From Halosolutus halophilus (lineage in GTDB: Archaea > Halobacteriota > Halobacteria > Halobacteriales > Natrialbaceae): a stretch of DNA of 64,000 nt. The notes under the pieces are model-generated. The model saw nothing but the letters and a program-made list of their open reading frames with translations. It was not told the origin of the DNA and did not search any database. The position numbers and the translations under genes were made by a program. The stretch is from contig NZ_CP094974.1 in NCBI RefSeq assembly GCF_022869805.1, forward strand, positions 806,001 through 870,000. Reading direction: 5' to 3'. Every line of letters begins with the position of its first letter. Within the stretch, counting starts at the first letter, position 1. Positions 15,711 through 23,065 of this stretch are shown in pieces.

Positions 15711-16555
15711 GCGTCCGCGCCGTCGTTCACAAGGATTTCCTCGACGCTCGCCGGGCGAAGATCGTCTGGTTCGTTGGCGTCCACTACACGCTGCTGGTCG
15801 GACTGTTCTTCCTCCACGTCCGGCTGGGCAACGCCGAGGGACCGACCGGCCCGCTGACGGCGCTGTGGAACATGGTGTTCGTCGGGGCCGTGTTCGTCCC
15901 GGCTATCGCACTCGTCGCGGCCTACCTCGCCGTCGCCGGCGAGCGCGAGTCCGGGAGCATCAAACACCTGCTCTCGACGCCGATCAGCCGCCGCGACGTC
16001 GTCCTCGGGAAGTACGTCTCCCGGGCGAGTCTCGTCGCCCTGTCGCTCGGCGCGGGGTTCCTCGTCGCAGCGGGTCTGTCCACACTCTGGTTCGGGTCGG
16101 TTCGGGCCGCGGCGTTCGCCCACGTCGCCGCGCTGACGACGCTGTACGCGCTGGCGTACGTCGCCGTGGCGATCGGTATCTCGGCCGCGACTGACACGCG
16201 TTCGCGTGCGATGGCCGGCGCGCTAGGCTTCTACTTCGCGACGAATCTGGTCACGCTGAACGAGGACATCTCGGGACTGGCCGGGATCGAATACGTCCTC
16301 AACGACCTGCTGGGCCTGGGCGTCGGCGCGGCCCCGATCCAGTTCCTCGGGATGGTGACCAACCCCACCCGCGCCTATCTGGTGGCGACGATTGGCGCCT
16401 TTCCTGACGCGATGACCAGGTCGGTCGACGTCCCGACCCCGAACGAACTCGCGTGGTACGTCCAGCCGGAGGCCGCCATCGCGGTCTTGCTCGCGTGGCT
16501 GGCTCTCCCTGTCGTGTTCGGCATGTGGCGGTTCGGTCGGGCGGATATCGGGTGA
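15707..16555 (+). CDS. ABC-2 type permease (282 aa)
   Basis: Six hydrophobic segments (about residues 22-38, 57-80, 105-128, 138-160, 165-185, 260-277). The cytoplasmic loop GERESGSIKHLLSTPISRRDVVLGKYV is the characteristic coupling motif of ABC-2/NosY permeases. Starts ATG inside the ATGA overlap with the ATPase gene; GGAGG at 15692 precedes it. Forms the membrane half of the exporter with the upstream gene. Substrate not predictable. Confidence 0.9.
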   Translation: MSVRAVVHKDFLDARRAKIVWFVGVHYTLLVGLFFLHVRLGNAEGPTGPLTALWNMVFVGAVFVPAIALVAAYLAVAGERESGSIKHLLSTPISRRDVVLGKYVSRASLVALSLGAGFLVAAGLSTLWFGSVRAAAFAHVAALTTLYALAYVAVAIGISAATDTRSRAMAGALGFYFATNLVTLNEDISGLAGIEYVLNDLLGLGVGAAPIQFLGMVTNPTRAYLVATIGAFPDAMTRSVDVPTPNELAWYVQPEAAIAVLLAWLALPVVFGMWRFGRADIG

Positions 16556-16640
16556 CGCACCACCAGAAACGGTGCCGGGTCGCTCGCGACAGTCTGGGGG
16601 TCGCTTTCGCACCGGTCACGTCGAACGTAGCCGACCCACG

Positions 16641-16690
16641 TCTGACATCCTCCCACGGCGAAAGCCGTGGACTTTCGCCTCGCTACCGCT
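16641..16690 (+). repeat. IS200/IS605-like end hairpin
   Basis: GACATCCTCCCACGGCGAAA followed by GCCGTGG forms a CCACGGC/GCCGTGG hairpin, the classic form of IS605-group ends. No transposase genes are attached; a relic end. Confidence 0.5.
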
Positions 16691-16823
16691 GTAACAACTA
16701 CCAGCAATCTCAAAAATAGTATATAACTGTGGCTCAAGACCGCTACCGGGCACTCCGACGCTGAACTGCCTCGAAACCGGGGTTGAAAGACGCAGGGGAA
16801 GTACCTGCTGCCCGGACTCGGCC

Positions 16824-17480
16824 TCAGTAGCCCAGTTGGTCGCGAATCAGGACGACGGTCGTGCGCCCGTCTTCGAGTTCTTGGCGGAAGACGAGTTGCT
16901 TGGCAATCGCCGAGTCAACACCATAGGCGTCGTTCGCGCGTTCGTTTTCCAGTGGGTACGCAACGGACTCGAGTCGGTCAAGCGCCGCACCGAGCGTCGG
17001 CACGATTTTGTTCACGCCGCTGACGATGACGACATTACTGGCGGCAAACGGATACGCACCGATGCGACTTCCAGAGCGATCAGCCGCAACAAGTTCGCCC
17101 GTCTGGGCGATAGCGTTGATGCCGCCGAGGAAGTAGTCGGCCGTCTGTGATTCACGGCGGGCGGCCTGGCGCTCGGCATCGTCGTCGATGCTCCAGATCT
17201 CGTTCGGAAGGGACTCCCAGTCGTGCTCGCCCTCGGTCAGATAGTCGACGAATCCGATTTCTTCGAGGGTCGTTGAGTGTCCGTTCATCACGGTGACGTC
17301 AGCGGGGATGTGTGACTGGAGCGTCTCCAGGGCTTCGTCAGCGGAGTCAACGACGACGACATCGAACCCGTTGGCCTCGAGATTCGCGACGGTCTCGTCC
17401 AGTGTCTCTGCATCCGGTAGTTCGTCGAGCGTTGCGTCAATTGCGGTGTCGTCTACGTAGTCAGATTTCTGTTGGGACAT
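16824..17480 (-). CDS. LUD-domain protein (218 aa)
   Basis: Resembles LutC/LUD-type proteins of lactate utilisation: an N-terminal helix region, DVVVVDSADEALETLQSHIP, TVMNGHSTTLEEIGFVDYL, ADYFLGGINAIAQTGELV and NVVIVSGVNKIVPTL, in the family order. LutC-type proteins work with iron-sulfur LutB to oxidise lactate, but the stand-alone haloarchaeal members lack lutAB neighbours, as here, so the reaction is unknown. Start at MSQQKSDYVDD with a TATA-like CGATTTTTGC 25-30 bp upstream. Confidence 0.8.
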   Translation of the reverse strand: MSQQKSDYVDDTAIDATLDELPDAETLDETVANLEANGFDVVVVDSADEALETLQSHIPADVTVMNGHSTTLEEIGFVDYLTEGEHDWESLPNEIWSIDDDAERQAARRESQTADYFLGGINAIAQTGELVAADRSGSRIGAYPFAASNVVIVSGVNKIVPTLGAALDRLESVAYPLENERANDAYGVDSAIAKQLVFRQELEDGRTTVVLIRDQLGY

Positions 17481-17503
17481 CGGTGGTGGAACTGTATCCG
17501 ATC

Positions 17504-17514
17504 AGCAAAAATCG
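17504..17514 (-). promoter_or_regulatory. TATA box of the LUD gene
   Basis: CGATTTTTGC on the minus strand is centred about 28 bp before the start codon. Confidence 0.4.
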
Positions 17515-17614
17515 ATAGTGATGGCGGAGACATAAGCGCTCGCGGACACCGGTGCCAGGGGGTTACATCGAAGCCACCATCCACTCGGAGGGTCGTTCCA
17601 CCTGGCGGACCTCG

Positions 17615-17715
17615 TCCTCAGAAGTGCTGTGATTCAGCAGACCTGCTGCATACAGTGCGCGAATGTAACATGAGATTCGGCTCGATTTGCGAAGGTGGTG
17701 ATCGCTCAGTACAGA
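17615..17715 (-). repeat. R-element copy 8 (5' half, inverted)
   Basis: Read on the minus strand: CTGTACTGAGCGATCACCAC, GTTACATTCGCGCACTGTAT, GCAGCAGGTCTGCTGAATC. The 3' module is missing. First minus-oriented copy. Confidence 0.75.
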
Positions 17716-17723
17716 GGATTCAA

Positions 17724-17927
17724 TTACCGGTCCGACCAGTTTGGCACTTCATGATGGTCTCTTATGACATGGACAAGAAGATAGAGTGGTAAGAGGAAGA
17801 TTATCAATAGAGAGACGCTACCACCGATATCTCGAAAAATTTGGTTTGTATCAACTGTGACGGTTTCAAGGGCGATTACAGCCAATAAAAAAGTGATGAG
17901 CGCAAGGAACCAATCTGTTCTATCCAT
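17724..17927 (-). CDS. Small two-helix membrane protein (67 aa)
   Basis: MDRTDWFLALITFLLAVIAL and a second helix GGSVSLLIIFLLPLYLLVHVI, ending with a hydrophilic tail HHEVPNWSDR. No family recognised. It sits in the space between two R-element copies of its own orientation. Confidence 0.6.
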   Translation of the reverse strand: MDRTDWFLALITFLLAVIALETVTVDTNQIFRDIGGSVSLLIIFLLPLYLLVHVIRDHHEVPNWSDR

Positions 17928-17975
17928 ATAAACTCACTAACGACATCTATTACAAAGATTTGGATTTGATAAATA

Positions 17976-18170
17976 CGTACGTGTAGTGAGCAGGCGGTTC
18001 ACCGGTTTCGGCGTGAAATAAACAAGGCCGTCGTGCTGATCTCATGCTCTGTATCTTGCACGCCGCTTCTAACAACAGTTCGGGAGTTAGTTGAACTGCT
18101 GCAAGATACAAGGCGCGAATGTAGCATAGATGGTCGTCCACCTAGGAGGAGTACAATTGCTCAATACAGG
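17976..18170 (-). repeat. R-element copy 9 (full length, inverted)
   Basis: On the minus strand it runs from CCTGTATTGAGCAATTGTAC to GCTCACTACACGTACG with TTGCAGCAG, GTTGTTAGAAGCGGCGTGC, and the 3' hairpin GGCCTTGT...CGCCG. It shares the CAATTGTACTCC variant with copy 28. Confidence 0.8.
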
Positions 18171-18246
18171 GGGCGCACAGAACTATTGATACGGATTATC
18201 CCCTTTGCATACCAATGTTTATTGCAGAATAGAATCGTCTTTGCTT

Positions 18247-18429
18247 ATGTCCACGCAGGCCCTCCGTCGGACGATCCGTCGATGTACCGCCGTTCTCGTG
18301 ATAGCATTCGGTGCTGTAATGGCGAATGATGGGCATCAGCAGGAAGATATAGCCTTGTTGGCTCTTTTCGGCGCGGTCCTGTACCTTATGGGAAGCCGCG
18401 TCCTCCAGATGAGGAACTCATCAGTATAG
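18247..18429 (+). CDS. Small two-helix membrane protein (60 aa)
   Basis: ATG 18247: MSTQALRRTIRRCTAVLVIA then a short acidic-polar loop (MANDGHQQED) and helix IALLALFGAVLYLMGSRVL. Basic N-terminus suggests N-in topology. The upstream Met (18205) lies in unconserved sequence. Another tiny envelope gene isolated between repeats. Confidence 0.55.
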   Translation: MSTQALRRTIRRCTAVLVIAFGAVMANDGHQQEDIALLALFGAVLYLMGSRVLQMRNSSV

Positions 18430-18475
18430 ATGGCGAACCGATTCCCGTAGGTAGTTCGCAGGACTACTGATCAGC

Positions 18476-18575
18476 AAATTCAGCACAGTTCCCTTGGCAC
18501 AAATGAGAGTGGATTACTGCATCCACTCTATATTCAGCAAGCCGTTTCTAACAGCCATCCGGGAATTAGATGGAG
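18476..18575 (-). repeat. R-element copy 10 (partial, inverted)
   Basis: TATTCAGCAAGCCGTTTCTA ACAGCC and TCCACTCTATATTCAGCA preserve the central stem region. Both ends are lost or diverged. Confidence 0.5.
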
Positions 18576-18733
18576 TACACCGGTAACGCCTTCGCCTGTA
18601 CTGGCCGCAGAGGGGTATGAACCCATCACTCTCTGCGGGTATCAACAGAGCTACAACACGTAGTCTGAGTTCTCATCTCCCAACGCTCTAACGTCTCCCA
18701 CCTCGAACCCGATCGGTGGGACGGCGACCGCGG

Positions 18734-19058
18734 TTAGTCGGGGTCCGACTCGGACCGCGCTGGAATCCGGGTGTTTAGCTCGATCAGCGCGCCGGAGAGC
18801 GCCACCCCTGCGAGGTGGGAGTCCGCGTCGATGATCGAGCGGCGCACCGTCGCCCCCTCGAGCGTCGCGTCGGGGGGGACCACCGATCGCTCCACTGTGG
18901 CGTCGACGAGCGTCGCACCCGCCATCACGTAGACGTTCTCGCCGATCGTCGCGTTTGCGAGGGTCGCACTGTCGGCCACCAGTGAGTCCCTACCGAGGTG
19001 CCACGCGACGGCGTCGAGCTAGCTTGCGGGCGTGTCGGTGTCGAACCACGCCCCCTTG
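18734..19058 (-). pseudogene. C-terminal remnant of an AglF-type sugar nucleotidyltransferase
   Basis: Minus frame reads GAWFDTDTPAS, a stop (TAG, about 19020), LDAVAWHLGRDSLV, then left-handed beta-helix hexapeptides: ADSATLANATIGENVYVMAG, TVERSVVPPDATLEGATVRR, IIDADSHLAGVAL. This is the C-terminal acyltransferase-like domain of haloarchaeal glucose-1-phosphate nucleotidyltransferases. Only the tail remains and is interrupted, so dead. Confidence 0.75.
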
Positions 19059-19257
19059 AATTACAGGGCACACTGACTCACCCGTGTCATCCAGCGCTCC
19101 GATCCTGGTCATACACCACGAGCTGCCTCGCCTCTCACTGCTTGAGTGGCGGTCTGTTGGCCCCTCGCGCGGAGCAGTCGGACCGACTGCCGATCGCGGT
19201 CGGCCGCGTCGGCTGCGGGCTGGATGGCTCCGCAACGCTGTCCATCCCGCGTGATGC

Positions 19258-19534
19258 GGGTGGATTCCGTCGTCGAAACCCTCCAAGCGAAAAACGCCGA
19301 CGTTGTCGCCTACGACCCCGTTGCCACGGAGAACAGGACCGGTTCTCTGGCCTCGAGTACGCCACCAGCGCGGCCGAAGCCCATGGCGCCGTCGACGTCA
19401 CCGACTGGGACGCGGTCGTCGCCCTTGACGACGCAGTCCAGCCCATGACGTATCCGGTGGTCGTCGACGGCCGCCGCAGCGACGAGCCCACGGGAGGCAT
19501 CGTCTCCGCGGGGCTGACCCGGAAGGACCCCTGA
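19258..19534 (+). pseudogene. C-terminal remnant of a nucleotide-sugar dehydrogenase
   Basis: VDSVVETLQAKNADVVAYDP is the start of the C-terminal UDP-binding domain of UDP-glucose/GDP-mannose dehydrogenases. After a frameshift near 19335, EYATSAAEAHGAVDVTDWDA leads to VVVDGRRSDEP and a stop at 19534. Catalytic and NAD-binding parts are absent. With the adjacent nucleotidyltransferase scrap this marks a deleted glycan locus. Confidence 0.7.
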
Positions 19535-19666
19535 TGTGCCTCCGGGACCGCTCCAGGGAATCCATGCCGTCTAGCCGGTCTGACGCCCGTTCGAGTCCAC
19601 ACGCGGGAACAACGGGATTTTGCCGCTATCAGCAGCGATTACCGGTCGATTCGTTGGTATGCGGGT

Positions 19667-20578
19667 ATGGCAACTGCCGACCCAGGAGAAGCGGATCCGC
19701 TTTCGCTCAGGGGCGTCGTTCCGCCGACAGTGACTGCGTTCGACGAAGAGGAGTCCGTCGATTACGATCGGACGGCAGCCCACGCTCGCTTCGTCGTCGA
19801 TCGGGGCGTACACGCCGTCTTTCCGCTCGGGACCAACGGCGAATTTCCCCTCCTGACCCAGCAGGAACGCGGGCGCGTCGTCGAACGTGTGGTCGAAGCG
19901 GTCGACGGCGACGTTCCCGTGATTGCCGGTGTCGGCGCACCCAGCACGTATCAGACCGTCGCACACGCCGAACACGCCGAATCCGTCGGCGCTGACGGGG
20001 TGGTCGTCGTCACACCGTTTTATTATCCGCTGGACGAAACGGGCGCAATCGAGCACTATCGGCGGGTCGCAAACGCCGTTTCCGTTCCGGTGTACGTCTA
20101 CCACATCCCGAGTCGAACAGGAAACGCGCTCTCTCACGACACGCTGACCGAACTCGTGGAGATCGACAACGTGGTCGGACTGAAGGATTCGAGCAAGGAC
20201 GTGCCGTGGCTGGTCCAAACCATCGACGCCCACCCCGAACTCACCTATCTCTCGGGATCGGATTCGCTGCTCTACACGGGACTCGCAGTCGGGTGTAGCG
20301 GGATGGTGAGCGCCGTTGCAAACGTCTTCCCCGAACTCGTCGTCGAACTCTACGAGGCGTACACTGGCGGGGAGCGAAAACGGGCTCGTGAACTCCAGGG
20401 AACGGTTTTCTCCGTTCGGAATGCCCTGAAATCGGGCGGTGGATACATGGCCGGGGTAAAAACCGCGCTTTCGTTCAGGGACTTCGACGCCGGGCCGCTT
20501 CGGAGCCCGCTTCGTCGCATGGACGAGACTGAACGCGCAGAGCTCCGAGAGCGACTTGAGGCGCTCGATCTCATCTGA
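19667..20578 (+). CDS. DHDPS/NanA-family class I aldolase, probable KDG/KDPG aldolase (303 aa)
   Basis: Single-domain (beta/alpha)8 aldolase of the dihydrodipicolinate synthase superfamily. Visible signatures are GTNGEFPLLTQQER (pyruvate-binding loop), the catalytic Tyr in YVYHIPSRTG and the Schiff-base Lys in VVGLKDSS. Length ~300 is normal. In archaea this family includes 2-keto-3-deoxygluconate aldolases (KdgA) and dapA proper. A KDG kinase fragment 120 bp downstream favours a role in KDG metabolism. ATG 19667 chosen; extra N-terminal residues are short. Whether it accepts KDG, KDPG or another keto acid cannot be told. Confidence 0.8.
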   Translation: MATADPGEADPLSLRGVVPPTVTAFDEEESVDYDRTAAHARFVVDRGVHAVFPLGTNGEFPLLTQQERGRVVERVVEAVDGDVPVIAGVGAPSTYQTVAHAEHAESVGADGVVVVTPFYYPLDETGAIEHYRRVANAVSVPVYVYHIPSRTGNALSHDTLTELVEIDNVVGLKDSSKDVPWLVQTIDAHPELTYLSGSDSLLYTGLAVGCSGMVSAVANVFPELVVELYEAYTGGERKRARELQGTVFSVRNALKSGGGYMAGVKTALSFRDFDAGPLRSPLRRMDETERAELRERLEALDLI

Positions 20579-20714
20579 ATCCGTTTCCAGACCCGGATCG
20601 GGGCTCCGAACGTCGTCGTGATTGAGAACAGCTCACCCGCAAGAAGCCGGGTACAAACGGCGCGGTATGCCCGAGAGAGCCCGTCTCCCGTCCGATAGAA
20701 GTCACTGACTACGT

Positions 20715-20990
20715 TTGGCGAACCGATGGGGCGGTTCTCACCGGCCGAGGGCACGCGGATCGAAACCGCGGCGGAACTCGAGGTTCGGTCGGCGGATGCC
20801 GAAAACGACGTCGCGATTGCAGCAGCCAATATCGGGTCGTCAGCGAGGTGGCTCTCAAAACGCCCCGATTCCGCGCTGGGACGGAAAGCGTCCGGGAGGT
20901 CCGACAAAATGGGATCGAACCAGCCATTACCTCGCGTCCGGCCCGAATAGCCGATCGAATGGCCAACACACCCCCGACATGGAGCGGCGG
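20715..20990 (+). pseudogene. N-terminal fragment of a 2-keto-3-deoxygluconate kinase (PfkB family)
   Basis: The frame encodes RFSPAEGTRIETAAELEVRS, AENDVAIAAANIGSSARWLS KRPDSALGRK, matching the N-terminus of haloarchaeal KDG kinases (PfkB ribokinase-like). A frameshift near 20900 moves the match to NGIEPAIT in the next frame, then it stops; the ATP-binding C-terminal half is missing. It probably formed a pair with the aldolase upstream. Confidence 0.6.
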
Positions 20991-21167
20991 CCTCGTACTG
21001 GACCGGGTCGTCCTCGCGTGGACGAGCGTCCTCGCGGCTGTCGCGATCGCCGGCACAGCGGTGGGGCCACCGAAGGCAGGCCAACGACGGTAGAGACTCC
21101 GTTTCTCTCTCCGTCTCCCGGGATCGGGGCTGGACCGGCGACGTGCCGCCAATGTACCGATCGCTCG

Positions 21168-21881
21168 TCACGTCGCAGCTGTCGGCTCTGCGTGGGGACG
21201 CGCGACGACGGCCGAGTACTCGAGCCAGGCGACGCCGACGAGGAAGGCGAGCATGCCGGCGACGGCGACCAGCCCGGAGTGGACCGTCAGCGCGACCACG
21301 GCGCCGAAGAGCAGCGCGAGCGGCACGATCGACACGCCGCGGCGGCGGTAGCCGACGGCCGTCGCAGCCACGGCGACGAGGAAGCCGAGCGCGCCGATGC
21401 CGGCGACGGCCATGATGGCCGGCGCCTCCAGGAGGTACGCGAGTGCGGCGTCGATACCCGCCTGTTCGGCCGGCGCGAGGCCGGTTCCAGCGCGCACGAT
21501 GAGCGCGCTCGAGAGGCCGACCATCGCGACGTACCCGCCGTAGCACACGGTGAAGACGGCCGCCCCGAGCCGGCCGAGCAGCGCCACCCGGCCACGCACG
21601 CGATCGAGCAGCAGGTACGTGCCGACGCCCAGCAGCGGCAGCGAGGCGAACAGGAGCACGTGCACGAGGAGCCACGTGTCGGCGGCGGCCGCGATGGAGG
21701 CGAAGGGCGCATCGCCGACGTGCGGGTGGATGAGCATCGCGACGGCGGCGCCGATCGGCGCGAGCCCGAGGGCCCCCCGTCGGAGGGCCGTGCGGCGCGG
21801 GCCCTCGCTCGCGGGTCGATCATGTCGGTGCGGTCCGTCTGTGACGGCAGTGGGATCGGGTCCTGCCATATCCGGAGACAC
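21168..21881 (-). CDS. Polytopic membrane protein (237 aa)
   Basis: Six or seven hydrophobic segments follow an approximately 35-residue charged head: ALGLAPIGAAVAMLIHP, WLLVHVLLFASLPLLGVG, LGAAVFTVCYGGYVAMVG, AIMAVAGIGALGFLVAVA, VPLALLFGAVVALTVHSG, VAVAGMLAFLVGVAWLEY. No recognised family. GC content is higher than in the repeat-rich blocks. It is co-oriented with the Bat-type regulator gene just upstream (60-bp gap), which may control it. Confidence 0.7.
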   Translation of the reverse strand: MSPDMAGPDPTAVTDGPHRHDRPASEGPRRTALRRGALGLAPIGAAVAMLIHPHVGDAPFASIAAAADTWLLVHVLLFASLPLLGVGTYLLLDRVRGRVALLGRLGAAVFTVCYGGYVAMVGLSSALIVRAGTGLAPAEQAGIDAALAYLLEAPAIMAVAGIGALGFLVAVAATAVGYRRRGVSIVPLALLFGAVVALTVHSGLVAVAGMLAFLVGVAWLEYSAVVARPHAEPTAAT

Positions 21882-21941
21882 CGTCGCGCGCTTGGTTGCT
21901 CTGTTGCCGCTGATCTGGGGTCGTTTAAGTGAGCCCCCGCC

Positions 21942-22577
21942 TCAGGCATCCGCCAGCGTCGAGAACACACGCGATTCGAGCTTGCGCAGGTGCTCCGCGG
22001 CGGTGCTCGGCGCGCAGTCGGCCACCTCGGCGACGTCGGCTACCGTGGCCTCGCGCGGAACCGAATAGTAGTCCACGCTGATGGCGGCGTCGAGGAGCTG
22101 TCGCTGGCGCGGCGTGAGTTCGGCGTGCAACCCACGCGCGACCGGCGAGAACGACGTGAGCCGCTCGACGGTCGTCTGCGCTTTGATCGGCTCGGGAATC
22201 ACGTCGTAGGCGGCCTGTAGGTGCTCGGTCTCACCGAGCAACGAGACCGTGACGCCGCGATCGTCGAACACGATGGGCAGCTCGATAACGAGATTGTACG
22301 TGTCGATCACCTCGATGAGCGCGTCGACGATCTCGTTTGGCGTGGACCGGTGGTAGACGTACACGTACTCGCCGGCTGGGTCGAACCGTTCGAACGCGAG
22401 CGTTTCCGTGGGGATGTTCTCGGGCGAGATCGTGCCGTCGTCGGCCGGAATCTGGTAGAGCTCGATCATGCTCCCGTCGCGGAGGTACTGCCAGTTGATG
22501 ATCTCCCCGGTGTCGATCGTCTCGGGGCAGGCCGCCGCCTCGCGGGACAGGGTGGCCTGAAGGCGTCGCATACGCAT
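21942..22577 (-). CDS. Bat-type helix-turn-helix transcriptional regulator (211 aa)
   Basis: Starts at MRMRRLQATLSREAAACPET (22577; Met 3 also possible). The C-terminus is HTH_10: LTPRQRQLLDAAISVDYYSV, PREATVADVAEVADCAPSTA, EHLRKLESRVFSTLADA. N-terminal ~140 residues carry the bacterio-opsin-activator-type regulatory domain. The long in-frame extension to 23123 is basic, low in conserved patterning and rejected. Divergent from the M14 peptidase gene, co-directional with the membrane protein gene downstream. Confidence 0.85.
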   Translation of the reverse strand: MRMRRLQATLSREAAACPETIDTGEIINWQYLRDGSMIELYQIPADDGTISPENIPTETLAFERFDPAGEYVYVYHRSTPNEIVDALIEVIDTYNLVIELPIVFDDRGVTVSLLGETEHLQAAYDVIPEPIKAQTTVERLTSFSPVARGLHAELTPRQRQLLDAAISVDYYSVPREATVADVAEVADCAPSTAAEHLRKLESRVFSTLADA

Positions 22578-23065
22578 CCATCCCGACGGCCAGCGCGAAA
22601 AAGGGCGGGCACCAGCGACTGCGGTGGGGCCCCGTGTCCGGGGACGCGAACACGCCGGTGGAGCCACAGACCACTTGGGCCCGTCGGCCCGGCGGCGACC
22701 GCGTTTCGCCGTGGATGCGGTGGAGCGACCGGACGGGGCCGGACGCGGCGTCGATCGCGGCCGCCACCCCGAAATCCGCCGCGTGATCGAGCCCCACACC
22801 ACGTCCGGCAGGACCAGTCCGGGCAGTTGTGACGCGCCAGCCCGCCGAGCGAGTGGCGAACGGATCGCCGCCTTCGGGGACGTGCATCCGGGAGCGGGAG
22901 CGCCAGCAGACCGGACTCGTCGCTCCGGCCGCCCCCGGACCAGTTTCGATTCGATGTCCCGCCGATCAATAAGAATTTCCACCTGCTCAAATTTATGAGA
23001 AAGCCAATCAGGATCTTTTGATAGTCTGTGATCGGGTGGTGTGTGGCATCCTGTCACACTTCCAC
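22578..23065. other. Gap of 488 bp without a supported gene
   Basis: GC-rich frames on both strands are open but incoherent. A stretch on the minus strand around 22690-22780 (AAIDAASGPVRS, GSTGVFASPDTG) recalls a beta-propeller blade, so the gap may contain a decayed propeller gene. No R-element here. Confidence 0.35.

Noticed and set aside
20709-21675. Long minus-strand frames over the KDG kinase scrap and membrane gene
   Set aside because: Arg/Pro/Ser-rich shadow composition, incompatible with acidic haloarchaeal proteins.
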